From: Novosphingopyxis sp965218915
Lineage (GTDB): Bacteria > Pseudomonadota > Alphaproteobacteria > Sphingomonadales > Sphingomonadaceae
Reading direction: 5' to 3'
Length of the DNA: 64,000 nucleotides
Assembly: GCF_965218915.1 (NCBI RefSeq)
Contig: NZ_OZ244708.1
Location: 868,001 to 932,000 of the forward strand
Shown here: positions 42,849 through 51,250 of the stretch, in pieces
Position numbering within the stretch: position 1 is the first letter of the stretch
Layout: each line of letters opens with the position of its first letter
The notes under the pieces: generated by a model
Database searches by the model: none
Told to the model about the DNA's origin: nothing
The model's input: only the letters and a program-made list of their open reading frames with translations
Made by a program: the position numbers and the translations under genes

Positions 42849-43382
42849 GTGGCAATTCTCGACTCGCGCGTGCTCGAATTGATCGAGACCTTGGTGGCGG
42901 CACGGCTGGATTGGCTGGCCTTCGAGCTGATCGAGGGCATTCGGCTTGGCCGCACAGCTGAGGAATCGGAAGAGGTGCTTGCAGCCGCCCGGCAGTCGAT
43001 CCGGAGTGATGCTAAACCCAAGTCCCGCGGCGAGCCGCAGGTGTTTCTGGCGGAGCCCCAACCGATACCGGCGGGGGAGCAGGTGGAATGGGCGGCGGCC
43101 TATGTCGAGGAGCGGCTGGAGACCGCGCTGGAGCAGCTGCAGGCATCCATCGACGCGCTCGACTTCATTGTCGAGTCCACCAACGAGCCGGGGGGCCCCC
43201 AAGACCTAACGCAAGCGGCATCCGCCAAAACCGAGCAGGGCACGGCATTGGTCTTGCTTGATGTCGAAGGCGCCCGCAAAAGCAGTCGCGAGGATGTCGC
43301 TGGTGCCCGCAACGAATTTCCCGCTTTGCGGGCGGCGCTGGCGGAGTGGACCACGCGCGCGCGCGGTCAGGCGACGATATGA
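42849..43382 (+). CDS. helical protein, first gene of candidate defence operon
   Basis: 177 aa from GTG 42849 (AILDSRVLELIETLVAARLDWLAFELIEGIRLG); the open frame reaches ATG 42747. Mostly alpha-helical with a probable coiled coil (VEWAAAYVEERLETALEQLQASIDALDFI). No catalytic motif. Its stop overlaps the start of the nuclease gene (ATGA), so translation is coupled and it is probably a partner or regulator of the next two proteins. Confidence 0.65.
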   Translation: MAILDSRVLELIETLVAARLDWLAFELIEGIRLGRTAEESEEVLAAARQSIRSDAKPKSRGEPQVFLAEPQPIPAGEQVEWAAAYVEERLETALEQLQASIDALDFIVESTNEPGGPQDLTQAASAKTEQGTALVLLDVEGARKSSREDVAGARNEFPALRAALAEWTTRARGQATI

Positions 43383-44167
43383 TGCCGGCCGTCCAAACCG
43401 CGCTAGACACGATCTTAGGCCGGGTCGCCACCCTCGAACACGCCTCCGGCGCCGGGCGAATCTTCGAACTATTCGTGATGACCAGTATCGCCCGCGGCTT
43501 GCGCGACGCCGGCTTCAGCGTGTGGCTCCAGCGATCGGACGGGACGATCATCCGCTCCGGCGACGCCGACCGGCGTTTCATTCAGCGCGGCGGCGCGCCG
43601 ACCGGCGTTCCTGCGAGCTCGGCGGGGCCCGGCAATGCCAGCGTGATCGGCTTTCGCTGGGGCCGGCGCAGTAAATGGGAGATATGGAACGGCATCCAGT
43701 TCGCTGGCCGCAGCGCGGCGACGCATGAGATCGACATCTCGATCGTGCCCGGCAGTGTCGCGACCGAGATTCGCAAGGCGGGCGGAATTCCAGTGGGGCG
43801 CCCGCGCGTGGCGATCGAATGCAAGGATGTCGGCACAGCCGGCAGCCTCGATGAGATGCGCGCCTTCATCGCCCGGCTCTACGATGTCACGCTGCTCCAC
43901 GCGCATCATCGCCACATGCACTTTCCCGACGCGCGAGCGCTGCATCCCGGCAGTCCGAACGAGCCGAAACACCGGGCCATCGTGACCTATTGGCAGGAAA
44001 ACCGACGCACCAAGAACATTATCGCGCGCCGCACGGGGTTCACCGGCGGGACTGCGCCGCTCGGCGACTATCATCGGATTGAGCCGCACCGCGACATCAC
44101 CGTCGGGAGCAGCACGGTCGATGATCTGGTGTGGTCGGTGGTCAGCTGGGCGCGTCGCAATGCCTGA
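43379..44167 (+). CDS. PD-(D/E)XK nuclease-like protein
   Basis: 262 aa. A restriction-enzyme-fold core can be read: helix Glu30 (GAGRIFELFVMTSIARGLRDAG), Asp119 in ATHEIDISIV and E147-C-K149 in RPRVAIECKDVG, the E ... D ... ExK order of PD-(D/E)XK enzymes. The later part (LYDVTLLHAHHRHMHFP) is rich in His. Probably a metal-dependent DNA or RNA nuclease. ATG 43379 overlaps the upstream stop; the downstream gene starts 8 bp before its stop. Middle gene of a tight three-gene operon. Confidence 0.7.
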   Translation: MMPAVQTALDTILGRVATLEHASGAGRIFELFVMTSIARGLRDAGFSVWLQRSDGTIIRSGDADRRFIQRGGAPTGVPASSAGPGNASVIGFRWGRRSKWEIWNGIQFAGRSAATHEIDISIVPGSVATEIRKAGGIPVGRPRVAIECKDVGTAGSLDEMRAFIARLYDVTLLHAHHRHMHFPDARALHPGSPNEPKHRAIVTYWQENRRTKNIIARRTGFTGGTAPLGDYHRIEPHRDITVGSSTVDDLVWSVVSWARRNA

Positions 44168-44972
44168 GCCGGACCAGTTTACGCGCAAGCGGTCCGAAGA
44201 CGTGATCCGGCTCTACACCGCATATCGGCACGAGTTCGACCATAGCGCGATCGGCGGGCGCTTCATGCCTTATCACTGGTGGACGTTACCCGACCCGCTC
44301 GGCGGCATCTGGATGCCCTATTCCAACATGCTGTCCGACTACGCTTCGGAGCTGGCGAACATCATCAACGACTTGACCCATGACGTGCATCGGCTGCGTG
44401 CATGGGCGCGTGTCACGGCCCCGCTCTCCGACCAAGAGAAGCTGGCTGCCTCGCACGAGTTCATCGACACGCTGGGGACGGTGGCGCTCGGGCGGCCCTA
44501 TGCGATTAAGTCGCGCTTCGCCTATGCGGCGGGCCATCTTTGTCACCAGGCTAATATGGCGAAGGATCTGCAAGGATGGCGTGACGAATTCCCGACCGAA
44601 CGCGCGCTCTATCTGAATAATATCGACCCGATCTGCAGGAGGTGGCGACGTTTCCGGTCGTTTAAGCGACATGTCGAGCCCATCGCTGGCACGGCGTTCA
44701 AGGAAGCCACCCAGGACTTCCGCAACGCCTACAATCATCGGTTCTCGGCCCGCTTTCTAATCGGGAAGGGCGCGATGGTTACACGCACTGTCTGCGCGGA
44801 CGGACACATCTGCTATGGTGTCGGCGGCCGCGACCCTCTCAATCTCGATCAGGTTGCGGACTTGCTCGCCGTTGAGCGCGACCATTGCTATCTCGCCTTC
44901 ACGGCATTCCAGTCACTTGTCGAGGAGCACGCAGGGACGATCATGTCGTTTGAGTCTGAGCGCGAGAGGTAG
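44160..44972 (+). CDS. HEPN-like protein, third gene of candidate defence operon
   Basis: 270 aa, largely helical. It contains R188-N-A-Y-N-H193 (DFRNAYNHRFSARF), the R-[N/D/H]-x-x-x-H motif of HEPN ribonucleases, at the end of a helical domain as in that superfamily. Start ATG 44160 overlaps the nuclease gene by 8 bp. HEPN RNases are common effectors of toxin-antitoxin and abortive-infection systems. Identification rests on the motif and helical context; other domains are not recognised. Confidence 0.62.
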   Translation: MPEPDQFTRKRSEDVIRLYTAYRHEFDHSAIGGRFMPYHWWTLPDPLGGIWMPYSNMLSDYASELANIINDLTHDVHRLRAWARVTAPLSDQEKLAASHEFIDTLGTVALGRPYAIKSRFAYAAGHLCHQANMAKDLQGWRDEFPTERALYLNNIDPICRRWRRFRSFKRHVEPIAGTAFKEATQDFRNAYNHRFSARFLIGKGAMVTRTVCADGHICYGVGGRDPLNLDQVADLLAVERDHCYLAFTAFQSLVEEHAGTIMSFESERER

Positions 44973-45455
44973 GGTCCGCCATGAACAACTCGCGGCTCTA
45001 TAATTTCGTCGGCCCCGCTCTCGCCCCGGCCTCCACCGACAACCGAGACTACTAGGACGGGCTGCCTATCCTCCAATCTAACAGGGCGCGATCGTCAGCT
45101 TCCTTTGACGCCGGACGTTCACGGGGATTGGAATGGATGACTGGCTTTGGGTCGCAAGCCGCCATGCACCGTTGCCGTCCGGCGACGGCAGCTTTCATGC
45201 GGCGCTCGCCCGAAAGCCGCCAGTCCGCTCACGGCCCACTTCCTGCTAGTCAGCAAAGCGCCCCAAAGTCGGCCGTTCGCCTCCCTGTCCCCCATTCCCG
45301 ATAGGCGACTTTCGTTCATGTGGGTCGAAGGGGAGGAGAAATGGAGAGCGGCCAGTCCGCTTTCGGCGGCGATCACTTAGCGCGAATGTTTCTGCGGGTC
45401 GACGAGCGCTGACTACGCCCCGGATCGTCGTAGCTGGGGCTTGCTCGACTGACCG
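44973..45455. other. non-coding interval containing repeat copy 2
   Basis: About 480 bp without a supported gene. Holds the second 49-bp repeat (45231-45279) and further intergenic-repeat-like text (GCCAGTCCGCTTTCGGCGGC near 45350). Separates the three-gene operon from the convergent Mokosh pair. Confidence 0.5.
45231..45279 (+). repeat. 49-bp direct repeat, copy 2
   Basis: Same orientation as 40452-40500, four mismatches. Closes the module holding the DUF4238, cysteine-enzyme, helical, nuclease and HEPN genes. Confidence 0.85.
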
Positions 45456-47252
45456 CTAAGGACGGCCATCAGTTATTTGACCCTCTTCCCCCGCCACCGT
45501 GTCCTTTTGGATCATTTCCGGATGAATGTGCTGCAGGATCTCGACGGCGTGACGCGCGATACCCGCGAACCGGATCCTGACGCCGACATCTCCTTCGGGC
45601 AGGTCGGGATCGCTTGAGGCGGAGGCCCAGTTAAGGCTGGTAACGGTAAGGTCGTCGTCGTCCACCGCCACAAACTTACCATGAAGGGGTATGGTCTTGG
45701 TTTTGATGAGGCGGACCCCGTTCGCGGCGGCCTCCTCGGCGAGCTTGCGAGCGTGTCGATTCTTCAGCGGCCCGGACGGGATCGAGTACAGGAGTGTGAC
45801 CTCGACTTGGGCGCGCTGCGCCGCGGCCTCGCCCTGCATCACGACGCCCGGGCGGGCCGTCGATCCCAGTCGGTTGCTGCCGATCACGAGGCGGTCCCTC
45901 GCCTGGCCGCTCACCTCGCGCATGGCGGAGTCGTGGCCGTCGCCGACCACCAGCGTGATCTCGGCGAGGCCGGGCCGGGCTGGCATCTTCCGGAGGTCCC
46001 GCGACAGGATGCCCATTTCGTTGGCTATGTCGTCGGCGAGGCCGCGGCGGCCGACAAGGCGCTGGAGGATAACGGCGACGTCCGCGACGACGGCGGGATC
46101 GCGCAGGACGACCGTGACCTCGGTCGAACGAAACGGCGATGAAAGCCAGTTGCACGACCCGACAGCAGCCAGCCAGTCTCCTTCCGCCGTGTCGACGAGT
46201 AGGAGCTTGGCGTGGGAGCGGGTGCTGGTCATATGCAACCGGAATTTGCCGGCGAGATCCCGGTCGCCCCGGATGGTCTTGGCGATCTCCACAGCAGCGG
46301 CTGTGTTTCGCGTCTCGACCTCGTCGATGGTCTCGGCCCCCCACATCAGGTCGAACACCACGCCGCGGGCGCATGCTGCCCTGATCTCCGGGAGCAGGTC
46401 CTTGAACCGGTTGTGGTCAAGGAAGGTTGAATGAATGATCGCGCGACTCTGGGCGCGCGCCATAATGCCCCTGAGGCATTCGAGTTGGTTTGATCCGCCG
46501 ATGACAAGATCGGCGGGATCGAAATGGCACTGATGCACGGCGAGTTCGGGCGTCGCCTCCTCGGAAGGACCGGCGTAGCCAATGGGAATCTGCGAATTCG
46601 GCACGGTTCGGGACGCGACGTCATCGATGATAGCGCGGAAGGCTTGCGAGGCGCCCTCCGGCACGTTGCGGGGAACCCCATCTACCACTCGGATCACCAT
46701 AAACTCCTGTCGGAGCGAGGCGGTCCGGCCGTCAACTAGCGCGACCTGCTCCTCCCAGCCCCTCGCCGCGATCTGGGAGAGCTTCGCGAGCATGGCTTCG
46801 TTGGAGACCGGAGGCCCGCCCCGGACGACGAGAACCCGGATGTCGGGGTCCGTCTCCTGCTTGAGCGCGAACTCGGATCTCACCCGCACCTGTCCGGACG
46901 GGAAAAAGCTGCCGGTAGCACGCTCTATGACGAAACTGACGCGACGCAGCTCGCGCTTGGGGAAGAACGGCAGCGGTCGGCCGCTCTCGACGATCTCGCG
47001 GCCGTACGCGCTCGTCTGGAACTTGGCGCTGTTGTCCTTGACTGTCAGCTCGACCAGCCGGAACCTCATCATCCTCGCGATGGACGCGACGACGATCTGA
47101 CGCGGGAGGTTGGATTCGGCCGAGAGCTGCGCGATCGAGCGTGGCTTCGCCGCGGTGGCCCAGAGCAGCATCTCGTCAAAGATGCTCCAGGCGCGTCCGC
47201 GATCAATCCCGACTTTGCAGGACAGGCGGAAGACGGGGATCGCGATCAGCAC
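45456..47252 (-). CDS. mkoB: MkoB-like phospholipase-D superfamily nuclease (Mokosh type I)
   Basis: About 598 aa from GTG 47252, which overlaps the mkoA stop by 7 bp. Two HKD motifs define the PLD fold: H347-A-K349 ... D354 (SHAKLLLVD) and H524-G-K526 ... D531 (LHGKFVAVD). The N-terminal part contains a winged-helix-like region (IAQLSAESNLPRQIVVASIARMMRFRLVEL). PLD-family nucleases cut nucleic acids. Together with the upstream kinase-helicase gene it matches the two-gene organisation I know for type I Mokosh anti-phage systems. Confidence 0.8.
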   Translation of the reverse strand: MLIAIPVFRLSCKVGIDRGRAWSIFDEMLLWATAAKPRSIAQLSAESNLPRQIVVASIARMMRFRLVELTVKDNSAKFQTSAYGREIVESGRPLPFFPKRELRRVSFVIERATGSFFPSGQVRVRSEFALKQETDPDIRVLVVRGGPPVSNEAMLAKLSQIAARGWEEQVALVDGRTASLRQEFMVIRVVDGVPRNVPEGASQAFRAIIDDVASRTVPNSQIPIGYAGPSEEATPELAVHQCHFDPADLVIGGSNQLECLRGIMARAQSRAIIHSTFLDHNRFKDLLPEIRAACARGVVFDLMWGAETIDEVETRNTAAAVEIAKTIRGDRDLAGKFRLHMTSTRSHAKLLLVDTAEGDWLAAVGSCNWLSSPFRSTEVTVVLRDPAVVADVAVILQRLVGRRGLADDIANEMGILSRDLRKMPARPGLAEITLVVGDGHDSAMREVSGQARDRLVIGSNRLGSTARPGVVMQGEAAAQRAQVEVTLLYSIPSGPLKNRHARKLAEEAAANGVRLIKTKTIPLHGKFVAVDDDDLTVTSLNWASASSDPDLPEGDVGVRIRFAGIARHAVEILQHIHPEMIQKDTVAGEEGQITDGRP

Positions 47253-50200
47253 GACGTCGACCCCGACAACTTCGCGGCCTCGATCGAGGCCGCGCAATGC
47301 GTCCCGTCCGGCCGCCGCTCCTTTTTGAGCTGGTCGATCGTGTCGACGATTGCGTCGATGAAGGAAAGGTCGTGGTTGCCAGCGTCGGGGTTGACGCCCC
47401 GCACCGCCTCGATGAGGAAGGATGGGCTTCCGACGATCACCAGTTTCGACTTCGCGCGGCTGAGCGCGACGTTCATCCGTCTTCGGTCGCGCAGGAAGCC
47501 GAGCGCCCGCGCGCCGCTGCCGGCGTTGTTCCGTACGAGCGAGAGAATCACGAGGTCGGCCTCGTTGCCCTGGAAGCCGTCAACGGTGCCGACCCATCCG
47601 CCGTCCTGCATTGCGGACGCGAAGCCCGCTAAATGCGAAAGAGCACCGGCCCTGGTCTCGACCTCGATGCGCTGTGCCAGCTTCTCTACCTGCGCCGAGT
47701 AGAAGGAGAGTACCGCCAGGGTGGGGCGGTCGCCGCCCTCGCGGGCGCGCACGTGTCGCAGGACGTCGATCACCGCCTGCACCTCGCCCGGGTTATGCCA
47801 CCTCGGGTTCCCTTGTTCGACGTGGGCCCGGTCGCCGGTTGCGCTGACGTGCTTAAACTCGACCGCGACGACGGGGGAGGGCGGCAGGGGCGCGAGCACG
47901 TCGAAAGGCGGTGGCCGCGTGAGCGCCTCCTCCGTACGGCCGGGCGTGGTCGTAAGCCTGTCGTCGTAGAAGGCCCTTGAGACAATCCGCGCGATTGCGG
48001 GATCCATGCGGCGTTGGGACGTGAGCGTGGAGGAGATCGGCCGGTGTCCTGGATTCAGACGCGCTCGGCGCTCATCCTCCTCGACGAACGTGCGGAAGGG
48101 CTCGAATAGCCGCAGCGCGGTATCCGCGATGTCGCGCAGTGTGTCCGGGTCACCGGCCAGCGCCTCCAACTCGGCAATCTCCCCGTCCCGCATAAGGGGG
48201 CCGACGTACTGGTCCGCCATCTCGATCGCCTGGACCATGGCGCTGTGGTCGCGGAGGAGCGCCACGAGTCGGTCCGCCTCGAAGGGCGGCAGCTGGTGGT
48301 GGTCGCCGATCATCAGGCGCCGCCCGGAAAGCATCAGCGCACCCACCAGCTCGGGGCCGGTCGCCTTCGCGGCCTCCTCGACGATGACCCAGTCAAACTG
48401 CTCGCTCGCCTCCACGAGCCGTTCGACGTCGGCAGAGTTGGCGGTCGAGATGACGATATTAGCCGCGTCGAGGATGAGGCTCGACAGAGCGTTGAGAGCG
48501 ACCCTGTCGTCCTTCTCAACGGCGTCCTTCGAGCGTGCGAGCCGTCCCGACGCCGTGGCCAAGGCGTTCACCCGGTCCCGGAGGACTGGAGGCGCATCGC
48601 GCGACAATTCGCTCTCGGAGAGCAGGGCGAGGTAGTCCCGGCCCTTTTTGTGCAGATCCTCGTCGCTCGTCGACCGGCGGTCCGGGGTCGTCGAGCGAAC
48701 TACGATGACGTCGTCCTGACCGCCGGTCGCGAGGGTCTTCCTGATGGCGCCTTGTAGATGGTCGAGCGCGTCATGGCCCTGCGCGGTGACGAGGAGCCGC
48801 GAAGACCGGTCGCCCTCGAAGCGCCGCCGCACCACCTCGGTCGCGAGACGGGTTTTGCCGACGCCCGGTGGCCCTACGACATTGTAGGACGGAGACGTCG
48901 ACCAGACGCCGATCAGCGCCTGCTGCTTCGGGGGGTCGAGGTCCAAGAAATGCTCGTCCTTCTGCCCAGCCTCGTCGATGGTCTCTCGGCTGGATCGTCG
49001 GACCCGCCAAGGATCGTCCAGCATTTCCGATAGGTCGACGCGGGTCGAGAGCGCCTTGATGTTTTTCAGCCTCCTGGTGATGGCGTTCTCCGTGCCGGTG
49101 TCGCGCTCGGGTCGCAGGAAGAGCTGGGATCCCCGTGGCGGCTCGTCGTCGACTTCGAACCTGAGCGCGTGTCGGCCCTTGTGCTGGACGACGTCTAGGA
49201 ACGTGGCAAGCACGTCGTTCTGGCGGCCCGAGCCGAGACTGGCGGCAAGCGATAGCCGCCATTTCGCGTCTGCGTCGCGCTGGTCGTCCTCGAACAGTCG
49301 TCGGAGCGCCCGCTCGGTCTCGGTTAGGCGCAGTTTGGCGGCCACGCGATCCCGCTCGTTCTTGGGTTCCGCGCGTAGCACGGCGAATCTGCGTCCCTGG
49401 TCCCGTTCGACGTGGAGGACCTCGACCGGATAGATTTCCAGTGCCTTGATGACGGACTCGACGATCTGCACTAGGAGGAGCGCTTGGCGCACCCGGTCGA
49501 CGCGCCCCGATGGAGCCGATGAGGTGCCCGGCTCGGCGAAGCCGGTCCAGACGAGTGCGTCGGGCCCAAGCCGTGCCCTGAGCTCAGTGGCGTGTTTGAC
49601 GGATGTCGCGATCTCGACCGGTTGCCCCAGTTCGTGTTCGTCCTGGTCGCCGATGCGGAGGGTCTCGCCGCGCGGCGCGACGTGGGAGCAGACCGCCACG
49701 TCCCACGCGGCGACGCCGTCGCTCCACATCGGGGTGAGATCGTACACTATCGTCGCCGACACGAGCTGCAGCTTGCCGGTCGTGGGGTCGAACGCACGGG
49801 GTACGAGCAGCGTGGCGCCGCGGTCGAGGTCGGCCCGCACCCAATCTAGCTGCCTCCTGTACTCGTCGTTCGGTATGTCGCCGCCGGTTATGTCGTAGAC
49901 GACGTCCCCCAGCCTCGATTTTTGCGAGAACATGAGGACGAACGTTCCGGCCCTCGACGACCCCGCGCGTCCAGCTTCCACGACGACGTCATCGATCGCC
50001 CTTGCGATCGAGCCTGCCTCGAGATTGTCCAGGCGCGTCGGCGCCACCAACCTTTTCAGGAGCGCCCGCTCGGAATTCGACATCGAGACGAGGTGGCCCC
50101 CGGGCGTCGCCGGCGCGATCTCGCCGGAACTCCTGACCGCGACCTCGAGGCACTGCGCCGCTAGCCGTCCGAACGAGCGCCAGTCCTCCGCGAAGGAATA

Positions 50201-50842
50201 CCGGTCCGACCGGACGGCCTCCGCTTTGGCGTTGAGGCGAGCATGCGCCCGATCAGCCTTGTCTGCAGAGAGCCATAGGCTCCATTCGAATCCAGTTAGC
50301 TGGAAGTCTGGGGCCTCCGCGCCCTCCGTCATCACGGCGTCGGCGTCGATGTGGCCGTGGACGAGGCCCTGGGCGTGGACGATCCCCATTGCGATGGCGA
50401 TCCGACGCATGTTTTGCCAGAAGATAACCCTAGCGCGCGGCCCGCCGATGTTCTTGAGCCAGTGCTGCCGCGGCACGCGGCGGAGCTTGGCGGACAGCGG
50501 CTGTCCAGCATGTTCGAGGAGAACGCCGAACTCCTCCTCGTCCTCGACGAACTCCAAGATGTCCACGATGACCTCGCGCGCTCCCGCGTAGGACATCACC
50601 CGCTGGACCTGCCGCATCTCGTGCAACCAGAGCTGCCTGAGGTCCTCGTCCGCCGACGTGCCAGTCTTTGCCCAAAGCTTGAGGTTGCGATCCTGCCCGG
50701 TCCTCGCGTCCGAAACCTCGAACTGGGCGGAACGAAGCGCTTTGCGGTCGCCTGGGGATACGGCGTCGCCGAGGAAGGTGAAGCGCTCGGAAAGGGGCGG
50801 AAGGCGCCTTCCCCTCCGTTTCGGCGTCTTATGCTTCGCCAC
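47246..50842 (-). CDS. mkoA: MkoA-like pseudokinase-SF1 helicase (Mokosh type I)
   Basis: 1198 aa. The N-terminal 300 residues resemble a Ser/Thr kinase (GIVHAQGLVHGHIDADAV at 154-170 is the catalytic-loop position) but HRDLKPEN is replaced by HGHIDADA and DFG by TGF, so catalysis is unlikely. The C-terminal half is a UPF1/COG1112 SF1 helicase: Walker A GPPGVGKT at 657-664, WVIVEEAAKATG, GDHHQLPPF, TVDGFQGNEADLVILSLVRN and RRMNVALSRAKSKLVIVG. Kinase-helicase plus PLD is the type I Mokosh arrangement. Codon bias is strongly GC-rich. Confidence 0.82.
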   Translation of the reverse strand: MAKHKTPKRRGRRLPPLSERFTFLGDAVSPGDRKALRSAQFEVSDARTGQDRNLKLWAKTGTSADEDLRQLWLHEMRQVQRVMSYAGAREVIVDILEFVEDEEEFGVLLEHAGQPLSAKLRRVPRQHWLKNIGGPRARVIFWQNMRRIAIAMGIVHAQGLVHGHIDADAVMTEGAEAPDFQLTGFEWSLWLSADKADRAHARLNAKAEAVRSDRYSFAEDWRSFGRLAAQCLEVAVRSSGEIAPATPGGHLVSMSNSERALLKRLVAPTRLDNLEAGSIARAIDDVVVEAGRAGSSRAGTFVLMFSQKSRLGDVVYDITGGDIPNDEYRRQLDWVRADLDRGATLLVPRAFDPTTGKLQLVSATIVYDLTPMWSDGVAAWDVAVCSHVAPRGETLRIGDQDEHELGQPVEIATSVKHATELRARLGPDALVWTGFAEPGTSSAPSGRVDRVRQALLLVQIVESVIKALEIYPVEVLHVERDQGRRFAVLRAEPKNERDRVAAKLRLTETERALRRLFEDDQRDADAKWRLSLAASLGSGRQNDVLATFLDVVQHKGRHALRFEVDDEPPRGSQLFLRPERDTGTENAITRRLKNIKALSTRVDLSEMLDDPWRVRRSSRETIDEAGQKDEHFLDLDPPKQQALIGVWSTSPSYNVVGPPGVGKTRLATEVVRRRFEGDRSSRLLVTAQGHDALDHLQGAIRKTLATGGQDDVIVVRSTTPDRRSTSDEDLHKKGRDYLALLSESELSRDAPPVLRDRVNALATASGRLARSKDAVEKDDRVALNALSSLILDAANIVISTANSADVERLVEASEQFDWVIVEEAAKATGPELVGALMLSGRRLMIGDHHQLPPFEADRLVALLRDHSAMVQAIEMADQYVGPLMRDGEIAELEALAGDPDTLRDIADTALRLFEPFRTFVEEDERRARLNPGHRPISSTLTSQRRMDPAIARIVSRAFYDDRLTTTPGRTEEALTRPPPFDVLAPLPPSPVVAVEFKHVSATGDRAHVEQGNPRWHNPGEVQAVIDVLRHVRAREGGDRPTLAVLSFYSAQVEKLAQRIEVETRAGALSHLAGFASAMQDGGWVGTVDGFQGNEADLVILSLVRNNAGSGARALGFLRDRRRMNVALSRAKSKLVIVGSPSFLIEAVRGVNPDAGNHDLSFIDAIVDTIDQLKKERRPDGTHCAASIEAAKLSGSTSC

Positions 50843-51250
50843 GCTTTATTGGGGTCCGGTCGGGTTCATCTGTCCATAATTACGTCCCGATCATGCATCG
50901 TCAAGATACTGCCTGCCGGGCTTCGCTGGCGCTCCTGGTTGCCCTCGACATCGCGGTACTGTCCCGTGTCCAGTTCGCCGAGCGTTGGCTTAGGAGCCAA
51001 ACCGAGAGCTGAACGGTTGGCCGAGTTAAGGACGAGCAGAGAGCAGGTTAATCTCTGCTTTTGCGCCATTTTTTAGTCCACAGATCTTCATGAGCGAAAG
51101 TCAACTTTGCACATCAGCACGGCCGAAAGCTGGCAGGCAGCAATCGGCGCAAGAATTGCCAAGCGGCAGCACACAAAATGCAATCTGGCTGTCGCGAATA
51201 TCGAACTAGAGCAAATACCCGAAAAAATATGCGCATTCCGCTATTGTCTA
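50843..51250. other. non-coding interval upstream of mkoA
   Basis: About 410 bp. The first 80 bp should hold the mkoA promoter (AT-richer GTCCATAATTACG). No supported gene and no clear repeat. Confidence 0.5.

Noticed and set aside
50866..51076. short frames upstream of mkoA
   Set aside because: No SD or recognisable pattern; better explained as promoter and intergenic DNA.
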